From the NCBI RefSeq assembly GCF_001904745.1, contig NZ_MRCD01000015.1:62001-126000 (forward strand): DNA of 64,000 nucleotides, written 5' to 3'. Positions within the stretch are counted from its first letter, which is position 1. Each line of letters starts with the position of its first letter. The position numbers and the translations under genes were made by a program. The notes below the pieces were generated by a model, which was not told where the DNA came from, searched no databases, and was given only the letters and a program-made list of their open reading frames with translations. This DNA comes from Calothrix sp. HK-06. Its GTDB lineage: Bacteria > Cyanobacteriota > Cyanobacteriia > Cyanobacteriales > Nostocaceae. Shown one piece after another: positions 25,194 through 35,552 of the stretch.

Positions 25194-25664
25194 ATGACTC
25201 ATCATCTACCTGATACTAAAATACCAGCCCCGTGCATAATAGATACGGGCGTAATTGTCAATAAATTGGATATGCGACGACTGCTAACTGATTTAGGTCG
25301 CGTCCGCTATATTTACCTTTTGGATGGTGAGGTACATACAGAGGGTGAGGGAGATGTAATGGAGGTATTCGCGAATCCTTCTCGTTCGACCTTGGTAGCA
25401 AATCAAGCGCTTTATTTAAATGTTTGCAGCTTTGACTACCTCGAACTCAGACAAACCCCAGAAAAGCAAACTCACTTCGACTTGGTGCAAGAAGGATGGC
25501 GCCTGCGTATAATTCCTTTATCGACTCCTTTACAGGAGAGGCGTGACCGTAGTATGAATGTAAATACGATTGAGGCGATGATGGAGCAGGTGCTTTCGGC
25601 GCGTTGGATGCAGAATTTGATGATGATAGCTCTGATATGTTTTAAAGCAGATAAAAATAATTAA
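25194..25664 (+). CDS. Conserved cyanobacterial protein with frameshifted C-terminus
   Basis: 156 aa. The body (IIDTGVIVNKLDMRRLLTDL, GRVRYIYLLDGEVHTEGEGD, VMEVFANPSRSTLVAN) matches a protein conserved in cyanobacteria, of unknown function. The encoded end (ARWMQNLMMIALICFKADKN) is unlike the family. Adding one G at TTGGATG (25604-25610) gives ARWDAEFDDDSSDMF and a stop, the expected acidic tail. So the last ~19 residues are probably read in a shifted frame. Followed by an intrinsic terminator and tgt. Confidence 0.7.
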   Translation: MTHHLPDTKIPAPCIIDTGVIVNKLDMRRLLTDLGRVRYIYLLDGEVHTEGEGDVMEVFANPSRSTLVANQALYLNVCSFDYLELRQTPEKQTHFDLVQEGWRLRIIPLSTPLQERRDRSMNVNTIEAMMEQVLSARWMQNLMMIALICFKADKNN

Positions 25665-25707
25665 CTTTATACATTTTTTAAAATTCTTTTAAAATAACCT
25701 CTGTGTG

Positions 25708-25734
25708 GACTTCTTTAAGAAGTCTGTTTTTTTA
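25708..25734 (+). terminator. Intrinsic terminator before tgt
   Basis: GACTTCT-TTA-AGAAGTC is a perfect 7-bp stem with a 3-base loop (25708-25724). It is followed by TG and seven T's, a textbook rho-independent terminator separating the 25194 gene from tgt. Confidence 0.85.
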
Positions 25735-25744
25735 TAGAGGTTGA

Positions 25745-26902
<1,158 letters not shown>

Positions 26903-27060
26903 ATAATTAGGCTTTGTTTTATGGAAATAACTTATCCGTTCATCTATGGATTCTTAACTTTTGTAAACTCAACACTCAGCACTTAGCGCTTTGGTACTCA
27001 TAACATGTTAAGATACATCTCAAATATTAAAGCTGTGTTGGATAGGTGGATTTAATTAAC

Positions 27061-27198
27061 ATGGAACCTACATTACTGTTGGCAAAGTTGCCTGAAGCAT
27101 ACCAAATTTTCGACCCATTGGTAGATGTTCTACCAATTATCCCTGTATTCTTCTTACTATTAGCCTTTGTTTGGCAAGCTGCCGTAGGTTTTCGGTAA
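27061..27198 (+). CDS. psbK: Photosystem II protein K
   Basis: 45 aa: [20 protein letters not shown], then [20 protein letters not shown] and VGFR. PsbK is a one-helix subunit of the photosystem II core near CP43. The N-terminal ~8 residues are normally processed away, leaving KLPEAY. The sequence matches the family along its whole length. A GGTGG motif lies upstream of the ATG. It follows tgt, as in other cyanobacteria. Confidence 0.96.
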   Translation: MEPTLLLAKLPEAYQIFDPLVDVLPIIPVFFLLLAFVWQAAVGFR

Positions 27199-27346
27199 GT
27201 TAGTTTTAAATTAATTTGCATCCAGACAGGTAAATAATGCCTGTCTTATTTTTTAATTTAAATCTTTACATAGGTTAATATTAATTAATATAAGTTAACA
27301 CTTAGATATAATAGTGTACGAAGTAAAATAGACCGCTTGTGAGGTA

Positions 27347-27652
27347 ATGGGTATGGGTAACATGAATTTCGTGAAGGAGAGTAAAGAAGTAATAGCAGCA
27401 AACGGTGCCAATATGCGGCTAAGTGCAATGCAAAATGGGATAGATATATATAAAGTCTGGGGAAAAATGATGAACTGTGGTGGTTATGGACAATGCGGTA
27501 CATGCATTGTGGAAATCACAGAAGGAATAGAAAATCTATCACCACGTACAGACGCAGAAAATCGGATTTTAAAGAAAAAGCCAGAAAACTACCGTCTAGC
27601 TTGTCAAACTTTGGTAAATGGACCAGTTAGCATAATCACCAAGCCGAAATAA
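27347..27652 (+). CDS. 2Fe-2S ferredoxin-like protein
   Basis: 101 aa. Cys44, Cys50, Cys53 and Cys86 ([10 protein letters not shown] ... RLACQTLV) give the CX5CX2C...C pattern of adrenodoxin/bacterial-type [2Fe-2S] domains, not the CX4CX2C plant type. It lies between psbK and psbM on the same strand, suggesting an electron-transfer or assembly role linked to photosynthesis (inference). Starts at Met1, Met3 or Met6 are possible. Confidence 0.85.
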   Translation: MGMGNMNFVKESKEVIAANGANMRLSAMQNGIDIYKVWGKMMNCGGYGQCGTCIVEITEGIENLSPRTDAENRILKKKPENYRLACQTLVNGPVSIITKPK

Positions 27653-27748
27653 AACAAGTCTACTCTTTGAATATATTTTTTACTTCCACATTGTAGTTAA
27701 TGCTATCCTAAAATTGTTAAGTGGATAACAGAGAGGGGCTTCGCTGCT

Positions 27749-27868
27749 ATGCAAACTAATGATTTGGGGTTTATTGCGAGCATTTTGTTCGTATTGGTTC
27801 CTGCGGTCTTTTTAATTCTTCTTTACACCGTCACCGCAAGTCGTGAAGGTGGAAGAAAAGATTCTTAA
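27749..27868 (+). CDS. psbM: Photosystem II protein M
   Basis: 39 aa: [20 protein letters not shown], then [19 protein letters not shown]. PsbM is a one-helix subunit at the photosystem II dimer interface. The N-terminal NDLGFIA and the FVLVP(A/S)VFLIxLY helix are diagnostic. The tail is slightly longer and more basic than in Thermosynechococcus. GAGAGGGG lies upstream as ribosome-binding site. Confidence 0.94.
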   Translation: MQTNDLGFIASILFVLVPAVFLILLYTVTASREGGRKDS

Positions 27869-27870
27869 CT

Positions 27871-27905
27871 AAGAAACCTGGTTTCTTGAAGAAACCAGGT
27901 TTCTT
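27871..27905. terminator. Perfect GAAACC hairpin between psbM and usp
   Basis: AAGAAACCTGGTTTCTT (27871-27887) and AAGAAACCAGGTTTCTT (27889-27905) are exact reverse complements, giving a 17-bp stem. It belongs to the dispersed GAAACC(C/T)GGTTTC family. It lies 2 bases after the psbM stop and 8 bases before the usp stop, so it may end both convergent transcripts. Confidence 0.75.
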
Positions 27906-27913
27906 ATTGGAAA

Positions 27914-28801
27914 TTAAGCTGCTTCTGTGCGTGCGAGTAACACAGGACATGTCGCATTAACACGAACATAGTCTGAAAGAGAGGCGCCTAACAAGCGGTC
28001 TAAATCAACAAAGCTTTTAGCAATAGAAGGACGACGGTCAGGAGAACCCATTAGTAATAGGTCTATATTATTTTCTTCTGCCAAGCGACAAATTTCTTGA
28101 CCTGCTCGACCACTAGTAGTAGCAATTGCCTCTTGTCCAGAAGTACCACTACTCGAAACACAACGAACAGGTACACCATACTTTTTAGCTTCAGCAGCAG
28201 CAGCAGCTAAAACAGGGTTATCAGCAGGATTAAAGTCAGGTTTATTAGATTTGCCCATCCAGTCGGTATTAACATTGGCAAGAAACAACTCTGCTCCTTT
28301 TAAATCTTGCATTAAAAACAAAGCTAACTTTAAGCAGTGTTTAGCAGAATCAGAACCATTCATTGCCACCATGACCCGGTTAATCTTTTTAACGTATATA
28401 TCATCTTTAACGAGTAGCATGGGACGTGATGATAATTGAAAAACGTATTGACTAACCGAGTTAGACAAAATTGACTGTAATCGCTTTAACCCACGCGAAC
28501 CCATAATAATTAAATCCGCTTCGATTTCATCTGCCACTTGACAAACTACATCTTTAGGTTCACCCTGACGTAAAATTGAAGAAACGCGACTAGGGTCTAA
28601 GTTGAGATACTGAATTGCATTTGCTAATATTTTGCCACCTTCTTCCCACTTAGCAGTCATAGACTCCGCAGTTGTTTGACCCGGTACTACGTGTAAAACA
28701 GTTATTTTCGCGCGCTTTGCAGCAGGCAATTCAGCGAAAGTTTTGAGCATTTCTTCTGCGTGTCCCAATCCGGAGACAGCTAGTAATATTTTTTCTATCA
28801 T
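27914..28801 (-). CDS. Universal stress protein, two Usp domains
   Basis: 295 aa with two tandem UspA-like domains (about 1-135 and 140-293). Nucleotide-binding motifs are IIMGSRGLKRLQSILSNSVS in domain 1 and LLMGSPDRRPSIAKSF ... LGASLSDYV in domain 2. Domain 1 keeps the canonical G-x2-G-x9-G-S/N pattern and domain 2 is more divergent, with an insertion. Such proteins bind ATP and act in stress responses. A structured inverted repeat lies just upstream (28845-28927). Confidence 0.92.
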   Translation of the reverse strand: MIEKILLAVSGLGHAEEMLKTFAELPAAKRAKITVLHVVPGQTTAESMTAKWEEGGKILANAIQYLNLDPSRVSSILRQGEPKDVVCQVADEIEADLIIMGSRGLKRLQSILSNSVSQYVFQLSSRPMLLVKDDIYVKKINRVMVAMNGSDSAKHCLKLALFLMQDLKGAELFLANVNTDWMGKSNKPDFNPADNPVLAAAAAEAKKYGVPVRCVSSSGTSGQEAIATTSGRAGQEICRLAEENNIDLLLMGSPDRRPSIAKSFVDLDRLLGASLSDYVRVNATCPVLLARTEAA

Positions 28802-28844
28802 CTTACTTGTTTACGTTCACAGTTTGGGTAGTAATCGGTTTTTT

Positions 28845-28927
28845 GCGTAAATAAACACTATTAAACAACAGCCAAAGTATTACTGGCTGCTTATTAATAC
28901 ATGTTTTCCTTATATGTTTATTTACGC
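28845..28927. promoter_or_regulatory. Nested inverted repeat upstream of the usp gene
   Basis: Perfect 13-bp outer arms GCGTAAATAAACA (28845-28857) and TGTTTATTTACGC (28915-28927) enclose an inner hairpin CAGCCA (28869-28874) / TGGCTG (28884-28889). It begins 44 bases upstream of the usp ATG, so it could be a structured 5' leader or operator, or a short mobile repeat. Confidence 0.5.
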
Positions 28928-29464
28928 AGAATTATTGTTTATTTTGTTTAGGTTACAGCAGATAAACTACTTAAATTACAGGAGTAAATAGTGCCTTATA
29001 AATGTACTATTCACAAACTGTGTGCATTCATTGTTCAATTATGTTTATCCACTCACTTTTTAGTATACTCTATTATTTTCCACTATTAAGTTTAACAATT
29101 GTTATCTACGCTATTAGCCTTAATCTATATTTGCCAATTTTAATTAACCAAAATTATAAAATTTGTTGCAATTTGCACTAATAAAATAGCTAATAATTAA
29201 CTTTTGTAAAAAATAACTCAAACTTTTCTAGCTTTCTGTTACACAAATGTTAACTTTTCTTTAAAGTGTTTAAGCTAGCTTCATATTAAAATTAATTAAC
29301 AATACGAATCGCTTCGTTTGTATTGTAGCACAGGCATCTTGCCTGTACAGTTTAAGTAATTATTTTTACCACATAGGTACAGAGGAAGGAGAATTGGCGC
29401 CTAATAAATGTAAAAATGTAAGTTGTATGGCGGGCAATGCCCACCATACAGAGGTGTGAGGTTT
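28928..29464. other. Gene-free AT-rich region with two dispersed palindromes
   Basis: About 540 bases without a supported ORF. It contains an imperfect ACAATACGAA/TTTGTATTGT hairpin (about 29301-29326). After it come the GCACAGGCATCTTGCCTGTACA palindrome (29328-29349) and the TGTATGGCGGGC/GCCCACCATACA palindrome (29424-29450). The rest is A/T rich and unremarkable. Confidence 0.5.
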
Positions 29465-31570
29465 TTAGGCTGCTTGTGGCACCAACCCATTATGACGAAG
29501 TAAAGGTTCGGTGCTTGGTTCGCGTCCTCTAAAGTTTTTGAATACTTCCATTGGGTGTTTGCTTCCACCTAATGCGAGTACGGTTTCGCGGTAGCGTTTT
29601 CCTGTATCTTTTACTGCTGCTTCGCTTTCTAAGCCAGCTTCTTCAAATGCGGCGAAAGCGTCTGCACTTAATACTTCTGCCCATTTATAACTGTAGTAAC
29701 CGGATGCATATCCACCTGCGAAGATGTGACCGAAGGCACATAAAAATGCATCTTCTGGTAAGGGTGGAATAACGGTGGTTGTTTTAGCAAGACGTGCGCG
29801 CAAGTCTTTTGCTTTTTCTTCACCACCTGGCTGATAGCTGTTATGAAGTTCTAAGTCTACTAAACTAAAGTGTACTTGGCGTAATGTTGATGTACCACTC
29901 ATGTAATTCTTGGCGGCGAGTAGCTTTTGGTAGTAATGTTCGGGTAATGTTTCACCTGTTTCGTAGTGTTTCGCCATGCCAAACAATGTTGGACGCTCGT
30001 AACACCAGTTTTCCATAAATTGGCTAGGGAGTTCAACGGCATCCCATTCAACGTTGTTAATACCTGCTGCACTTACATAATCTACTTTTGTAAGCATGTG
30101 GTGCAAACCGTGTCCAAACTCGTGGAATAAAGTTTCGACTTCGTTAAATGTCATTAAGCTGGGTTTACCATCAATAGGTGGAGTTTGATTACATACCAAG
30201 TACGCTACAGGTAAACGAGTTGTGCTTGTACCATTTTGGGTTATCTTTGCCCGGTTAATACAAGTATCCATCCAGGCACCACCACGTTTTTCAGCGGGAC
30301 GGCTATATGGGTCAAGGTAGAAGTAAGCAATAGGGGAACCTTTATCATCAGCTATTTGGAAGTAGCGAACATCAGGATGCCAAACGGGTGCTTGCCCATC
30401 AGCAGGAGTAACAGTTACACCAAATAATCTTTGTACTAACCCAAACAAACCATCAAGAACTTGAGGTAATGGGAAGTAAGGACGCAATTCTTCTGCTGTA
30501 AAATCAAATTTAGCTTCGCGCTGACGTTCTGCCCAAAAACTAATATCCCAATGTTTTAAGTCTGATGCTTCGGCGGCGCCTTTTGACGCTGCAAATTCTT
30601 TTAATTCTTCTAATTCTTTGACTGCTGCATCATAAGAAGCTGCACGTAGTTCTTCTAGTAATTTTTGTACAGCTTCAACACTTGGCGCCATTTTGCTCTT
30701 TAAGCTAACCTCGGCATAATTCTTATAACCCAGTAAATGTGCAAGTTCAGTACGTAATTCTAAAATACGCTCAATAAGAGGATTATTATCTAATTCACCC
30801 GAAGACGCACGTGTAGAAAATGCTTTATATACTTTTTCGCGTAAATCACGACGAGTACTATGCTGTAAAAACGGACCATAGCTAGGAAAATCAAGCGTAA
30901 TTACCCAAGGGCCATCTTCAGGTGTAGCATTTTCTTGTCCCGTAGCACGCGCAGCTTGGGCAGCAAGACTTACTAAACTTGGTGGTAAACCTTGTATCTC
31001 GTCTTTGCTTGTCAACTTCAAACTAAAAGCTTTAGTCGCATCAAGCACATGGTTAGAAAACTTCGTCGAAAGTTCCGCTAACTCCATTTGAATAGCATTG
31101 AAACGTTCACGTGCTTCACCATTTAGACCAATACCCGATAGTTCAGCGTCACGAATAGCAGAGTCAACAATACGCTTTTGAGCAGGTTCAAGCGTTGCCC
31201 ATGTATCACTGTTACGTAGAGATTTAAAAGCGCTGTAAACAGGTTGACTTTGGCTCAGTTTGTTAGAAAACTGTACTACTTTTGGTTGAACTGTTTCATA
31301 AGCTTCGCGCAACTCATTACTATTTTTAACACCCATAAGGTGACTTACGGCGCCCCAAGTCCAGTACAGACGTTCAGAAATTTTTTCTAATGGTTGAACT
31401 AAACCACTCCAAGTTGGCTGTACGTTACTTTCTAACTTAGTAAGTTCTGTATCGAGTTCAGTTATCAACTCAGTTACCGCTGGTACCACGTGTTCGGGTT
31501 TAATTTCTGAGAAGGGCGGTAAACCGGAACCTTTCAATAAAGGATTATTAGATATAGTTGCTGTACTCAT
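29465..31570 (-). CDS. prlC: M3 family oligopeptidase A
   Basis: 701 aa. The thimet-oligopeptidase-like zinc protease digests short cytosolic peptides, including cleaved signal and transit peptides. The active site HEFGH is at residues 483-487 (FHEFGHGLHHML), followed by the downstream zinc-ligand Glu region (VEWDAVELPSQFMENW). An FxAGGYASGYYSYKWAEVLSAD stretch near the C-terminus is also typical. Length equals the family norm. Monocistronic. Confidence 0.93.
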   Translation of the reverse strand: MSTATISNNPLLKGSGLPPFSEIKPEHVVPAVTELITELDTELTKLESNVQPTWSGLVQPLEKISERLYWTWGAVSHLMGVKNSNELREAYETVQPKVVQFSNKLSQSQPVYSAFKSLRNSDTWATLEPAQKRIVDSAIRDAELSGIGLNGEARERFNAIQMELAELSTKFSNHVLDATKAFSLKLTSKDEIQGLPPSLVSLAAQAARATGQENATPEDGPWVITLDFPSYGPFLQHSTRRDLREKVYKAFSTRASSGELDNNPLIERILELRTELAHLLGYKNYAEVSLKSKMAPSVEAVQKLLEELRAASYDAAVKELEELKEFAASKGAAEASDLKHWDISFWAERQREAKFDFTAEELRPYFPLPQVLDGLFGLVQRLFGVTVTPADGQAPVWHPDVRYFQIADDKGSPIAYFYLDPYSRPAEKRGGAWMDTCINRAKITQNGTSTTRLPVAYLVCNQTPPIDGKPSLMTFNEVETLFHEFGHGLHHMLTKVDYVSAAGINNVEWDAVELPSQFMENWCYERPTLFGMAKHYETGETLPEHYYQKLLAAKNYMSGTSTLRQVHFSLVDLELHNSYQPGGEEKAKDLRARLAKTTTVIPPLPEDAFLCAFGHIFAGGYASGYYSYKWAEVLSADAFAAFEEAGLESEAAVKDTGKRYRETVLALGGSKHPMEVFKNFRGREPSTEPLLRHNGLVPQAA

Positions 31571-31862
31571 AGAATTTGTGTGACGAAGCTAGCTCAAAAT
31601 TGATTATTCTTATAATGTAACGATTATGGCTGAATTTTTAACTACCAGATAGCCGAACCTGGCAACGGATGCAACGGTGAGTCCACTTGGCTGTGTCGGC
31701 TTCCGTCCCGCCAAAATGGCGAACCCGAAGGGATGTAACGGATGGTTGTAGCACATTTGTCCTCAGATGTGCAGTGATATATGTATTTTTACCACAGACA
31801 CACAGAGACACAGAGAGGGACTGCTACTCTGTATTACTGAGTGATATTTATCAAAACGCCTA
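31571..31862. other. Intergenic region with repeat debris
   Basis: About 290 bases. Contains a CGAACCTGGCAACGGATGCAACGG-type direct repeat with ATGTAACGGATGG, the string GGCGAACCCGAAGGGA seen in many filamentous cyanobacterial spacers, and a CCACAGACACACAGAGACAC stretch similar to the one near 5016. No gene. Confidence 0.4.
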
Positions 31863-32123
31863 ATGAGTAAGAAACTAAACAAAATAGACATGCTTCTATT
31901 AAAATCTTTAGCTGAAAAACCGCTTTATGGGTTAAAGATTGAAGAAGAATTTAACAAACTTTATAATTCTGATTTAACCATTAACAGCCTTTATCCTAAC
32001 CTTGAGTGGTTAGAGAAAAACGAGTTTATTTCCTCGTGGTGGGTAGAGGAAGAATTTCAGGGAGGAAAAAGGCGCCGATGTTATGAATTGACCGAGAAAG
32101 GCAAGCAAGCTTTAGTAAAGTAG
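31863..32123 (+). CDS. PadR-family transcriptional regulator
   Basis: 86 aa covering just the PadR winged HTH: LLLKSLAEKPLYGLKIEEEF, INSLYPNLEWLEKNEFISSW, then KRRRCYELTEKGKQAL. The C-terminal dimerisation extension found in longer PadR proteins is absent. Target unknown and no operon partner: the next plus-strand gene is 300 bases away. Confidence 0.83.
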   Translation: MSKKLNKIDMLLLKSLAEKPLYGLKIEEEFNKLYNSDLTINSLYPNLEWLEKNEFISSWWVEEEFQGGKRRRCYELTEKGKQALVK

Positions 32124-32423
32124 CGAGTGGTGCCGATATAAATAATGTTTTTGTACCAGAAGAAGTTATATAAAGCACTTAAAGTAATTAAGTACTTTAC
32201 ATTCACTATTTGAAGAATTTAGCCTCTAATTATAAACATTATGGTGCCAAAAAGATTTTGTACTGGGGTATTACTTTCCTCTGTCCCAAGACATATAAAA
32301 GCATTTCTATCTTTTAACAGTGAAATTGGTGAGTCAGATTTTTTAGTCTAGTAATAACAATCAGGTGATTTAAATAACCTACCTGGTTTTAACGACAACG
32401 TATTATTAGAGTTTAAATAAATT
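32124..32423. other. Intergenic region, nothing recognised
   Basis: 300 bases of AT-rich sequence with only short frames (one of 37 codons from about 32240). No repeat-family member or RNA motif was recognised. Confidence 0.3.
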
Positions 32424-32651
32424 ATGGTTAGAGAAGAAGTGGCGCCTCGTAGTAAGACTATTTCTCGAAAACATCTGATAAATAGTTTACTCACAGGTTT
32501 ACTAATAGGTACATTAGTAGGGGCGCCGATAGGTTGGTTCGTGCATCGCTTCTACTCTCAGCAAAAGTTAGCACAGTATTTACTCTGTCGCGAACGAAAT
32601 CTTAATCAGCCAGCAGCAGTTATTGATAATCTTTGCGGGACTTTATACTAG
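32424..32651 (+). CDS. Conserved small single-pass membrane protein
   Basis: 75 aa. A basic N-terminus (RSKTISRKH) is followed by one glycine-rich helix (LLTGLLIGTLVGAPIGWFVH), then RFYSQQKLAQYLLCRERNLN and a C-terminal ...NLCGTLY. I recall near-identical layouts (GAPxGWFxHRFYxQQRLAQ) in other Nostocales, with no known function. GGCGCC occurs twice in this short gene. Confidence 0.7.
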   Translation: MVREEVAPRSKTISRKHLINSLLTGLLIGTLVGAPIGWFVHRFYSQQKLAQYLLCRERNLNQPAAVIDNLCGTLY

Positions 32652-32739
32652 TAGTTTGATTCAATACTTTATATTTCCGTCTTCCTTGATTGATGAGTCG
32701 GGAATTTTGCATTTTTACTCTGCATCCCCCTCTGTTCAT

Positions 32740-33861
32740 TTAATTTTTCTTGCGAGCAACGTCTTGCTCAGAAAAACTAATTTCTCCTTTCTGGCTAATG
32801 CTTATTTTAGTATTAGGGAAACTGCGTTTTGTTAAAGACTTGACTAAATCAATAGTTTTTCCGTACTTATCTACTTGAGGAATTCCGGTTTTATCTAATT
32901 GAATTGAATCAATTTTAGCCGATACAAAATCACCGTCTTGGTTTATTTTAGCTTCGAGAATTAGAGAATCTCCTTTTTCGGCAGTTGTTGAGAATGTTTT
33001 ATATCCTAGGAAGTTTCCTAATGAGTATGCGATAAATTTACCTTTGTATACTTCCATTGCGCGCGGAACGTGTGGACCGTGACCCAAAATTAAATCGGCG
33101 CCTGCATCTACCATACTTCGAGCAAATAATATAGAGTTACCTCGATTTTCTCCATAGAAATATTCGGTTTGATTACGAACATTAAGTGCATCACTACCTT
33201 CGGCGCCAACGTGCATTGATATAATAACTATCTTGGCTTTTTGTCTTGCTTGCTTAACGAGTGCTTTGGCTTTTTGAATATCTTGGACAGTATTACAGTA
33301 CTCGTAAAAACAAAATCCTATCCAAGCAACAGGAATATTTTTAACTTTAGTGTAAAGAATTTGATTTTTGGCGCCTACTGTTTTGACCCCAGCAGTATTC
33401 AAATTATTAACTGTATCAGAAAACCCTTTTCTACCAAAATCCATTGCATGGTTATTAGCAACACTCATTACATCAAAGCCAACTTGCGAAAACAAACTTG
33501 CATATTCTGGTGGAGAACGGAAAGCAAACACCGCTCCTTTTGTTATATCTTTGGTAGTGTAAGGATGGTTCGTTAAAGTACTTTCATAGTTACCAAATAG
33601 AATATCTGAATTTTTCAGCTTGTCTCTAACTTGTTTAGGAAAAAGCTGATTAACATTTCTAGGAAGACGGTAATCTGGAAAATTTGTTCCAGCTACAATA
33701 TCTCCCACAGCTTTGATTGTTATGTACTTATCTTCAACCTTTTCTGATGGTTTTTTGTTGTTTATGTTAGAACTATTAGAGGGGGTAAATGATGAAGTTA
33801 GCAGTGAAATAACTAATAAAGCTGTCAAGTGAATAAAATAGTTTTGTTTAAAAAAAGTCAT
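32740..33861 (-). CDS. CapA family protein (poly-gamma-glutamate synthesis-like metallophosphatase fold)
   Basis: 373 aa with an N-terminal signal/anchor (HLTALLVISLLTSSFTPS) and a CapA/PGA_cap domain: AVGDIVAGTNF, DILFGNYESTLT, VANNHAMDFGRKG, SMHVGAEG and LILGHGPHVPRAMEVYKGKF. CapA proteins are needed for poly-gamma-glutamate capsule in Bacillus. In cyanobacteria the family is common without capB/capC, so the substrate is unknown. Probably acts outside the cytoplasm. Confidence 0.87.
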   Translation of the reverse strand: MTFFKQNYFIHLTALLVISLLTSSFTPSNSSNINNKKPSEKVEDKYITIKAVGDIVAGTNFPDYRLPRNVNQLFPKQVRDKLKNSDILFGNYESTLTNHPYTTKDITKGAVFAFRSPPEYASLFSQVGFDVMSVANNHAMDFGRKGFSDTVNNLNTAGVKTVGAKNQILYTKVKNIPVAWIGFCFYEYCNTVQDIQKAKALVKQARQKAKIVIISMHVGAEGSDALNVRNQTEYFYGENRGNSILFARSMVDAGADLILGHGPHVPRAMEVYKGKFIAYSLGNFLGYKTFSTTAEKGDSLILEAKINQDGDFVSAKIDSIQLDKTGIPQVDKYGKTIDLVKSLTKRSFPNTKISISQKGEISFSEQDVARKKN

Positions 33862-34163
33862 AGATATACGCAGCTATAGCCAAGCTTCCCAATAGTGTTT
33901 AATTGTTAAAACACCCGTAATTTGTTACTTTCCGGAATAATGAATGTAAAGATCATACATGTACGGTCTCAACTATTAAAATTGTATTTAACAAATTTGC
34001 AATACGCTTGAGTGAAGATACGTATTCTATTTACTATGATTAGAGAATAATATAAAAACTCTAAATTTTTTTAAGAAAATCTCATTATCTGTAGGGTGGG
34101 CAATGCCCACCTTACGTGTTACTAATATCAGGTTCTGTTGTGGGGACTAAACATGTCACGTCT
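33862..34163. other. Intergenic region with GGCAATGCCCACC palindrome
   Basis: About 300 bases. It holds GTAGGGTGGGC/GCCCACCTTAC (34091-34115), a relative of the palindromes at 29424-29450 and 45062-45086. A half-copy of the GTAGAGACGT family (CACGTCTCTACA) follows near 34157. No gene. Confidence 0.5.
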
Positions 34164-35450
34164 CTACATTTGAACGGATGAAAAATATAGACGGTGCAGT
34201 TGACACCTTGGCGCCACTTCATCTTCTAGCGTCTGTACTAAACCAAGACTATGCAATTTGAATTTGATTAAACTTGGTAACTTTACGTAGTTAGAAGCAG
34301 TTGCAACCTGTTTCATCGCAGCTAATAACTCTGGCTGTTCGGTAAGAATAAGTAACTGGCGCCGTAAATAGTCTTTATAAATTCCTGTGTCTGTTGCGGC
34401 TGTTTGCAAAACTTGTGCTAAGTCAACATCACCACACGCAATATAATAAAGGGCAAGGCGAACTAAAAACGGATGTCCCCCTATCATAGACATTAACTGT
34501 TCTACCTCAGTATCACCCCATTCAAGTTGATGGCACCGTGCTAACTCGAATATTTGTTCATGGCTAAATTCTGGTAACTCAATAGGTAAACCCACATTAA
34601 AAGGAGATTGGTTAATATCCAAAGGTACGTAAACTTCGGTTGAGTGAACAATAATCAAGCGTAACTTTTTCCAAATATCTCGACGTTTAGCTTCTTCATG
34701 CAGCGCGCGTAACAGTCCAAAAAAATCTCTATATATATCTGAATATTCAAAAACCCTATCAACTTCATCTAAACCCAAAGTCAACGGTTTATCAAGACTT
34801 GGTAGTAAATACTCTTCAAAATAAGCCTTGCAAGCCATATTACTGCCTAAGATACTAGCTAAGTCCCAATAATTATCTAGCTGGTTTTGAATATTTACAC
34901 TTTTAGCAACACTTGCACAGAACCAACGCAGGAATTTATCAGCAGTAGTAAAAATTTGTTGTGAAGCAAGTTGAAAATCTAACGTTACAGCATAACTACC
35001 ATGAGATTGCGATTCATTAAGAATTCTTGCCATTAAAGACGTTTTACCCATTTGTCTAGGCGCCTTAATTCGTATCAAAGAACCAAGTTTCCTAATTTCC
35101 TCATAGCAACGTGCTTCTATAGGAGGACGGTTGATATAAAAAGGAGAAGTTAACTCAACTTGACCCTCTGGTAGTTCTAATTGATATTGTGTATTTTGCT
35201 GCTGTGAAGGGACAATAGATTCGTTATCGGAAGAAAAATTAGCAACATCCTGCCATTCGAGTCCAAGCGCGCGGCAAATTTCAGTAAAGTTAAGAAAATC
35301 TACAGGTCTGCCATTAAGAAAACTGCTAACCGTAGATTGTGATATTTGTAAACTCTCTGCTAAATCAGTTTGACGGATGTAACCATTACGGGGTAATGCT
35401 GATTTTACCTGTGATATACACTCTGGACGGACTCGAATTGAACGTGGCAT
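34164..35450 (-). CDS. HTH + AAA-like ATPase protein
   Basis: 428 aa. An N-terminal XRE/lambda-type HTH (20-68: IRQTDLAESLQISQSTVSSF) is followed by a linker, then an AAA-like domain (PF14516-type) with Walker A APRQMGKTS (130-138) and Walker B LGLDEVDRV (225-233). The C-terminal part (about 270-428) is helical. Such AAA-like proteins in cyanobacteria often carry sensor or WD40 repeats and resemble STAND regulators; here the partner is a DNA-binding domain. Its ATPase core resembles that of the gene at 35894. Role unknown. Confidence 0.8.
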   Translation of the reverse strand: MPRSIRVRPECISQVKSALPRNGYIRQTDLAESLQISQSTVSSFLNGRPVDFLNFTEICRALGLEWQDVANFSSDNESIVPSQQQNTQYQLELPEGQVELTSPFYINRPPIEARCYEEIRKLGSLIRIKAPRQMGKTSLMARILNESQSHGSYAVTLDFQLASQQIFTTADKFLRWFCASVAKSVNIQNQLDNYWDLASILGSNMACKAYFEEYLLPSLDKPLTLGLDEVDRVFEYSDIYRDFFGLLRALHEEAKRRDIWKKLRLIIVHSTEVYVPLDINQSPFNVGLPIELPEFSHEQIFELARCHQLEWGDTEVEQLMSMIGGHPFLVRLALYYIACGDVDLAQVLQTAATDTGIYKDYLRRQLLILTEQPELLAAMKQVATASNYVKLPSLIKFKLHSLGLVQTLEDEVAPRCQLHRLYFSSVQM

Positions 35451-35490
35451 TTTGGCGCCGGGATTTATTTACTTAGACAATGGTATCAAT

Positions 35491-35512
35491 GGACAGGCAG
35501 GATGCCTATCCT
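35491..35512. repeat. GGACAGGCAGGATGCCTATCC palindrome copy
   Basis: Imperfect palindrome of the CAGGCA...TGCCT family, between the HTH-AAA gene and the GNAT fragment. Confidence 0.5.
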
Positions 35513-35552
35513 ACAAGATGAATTATAATGTTGTCATGACATTGTCTGTATA

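Noticed and set aside
28928-29327. Hidden small gene in the long usp-prlC spacer
   Set aside because: All frames are interrupted and strongly A/T biased; no plausible start with a ribosome-binding site.
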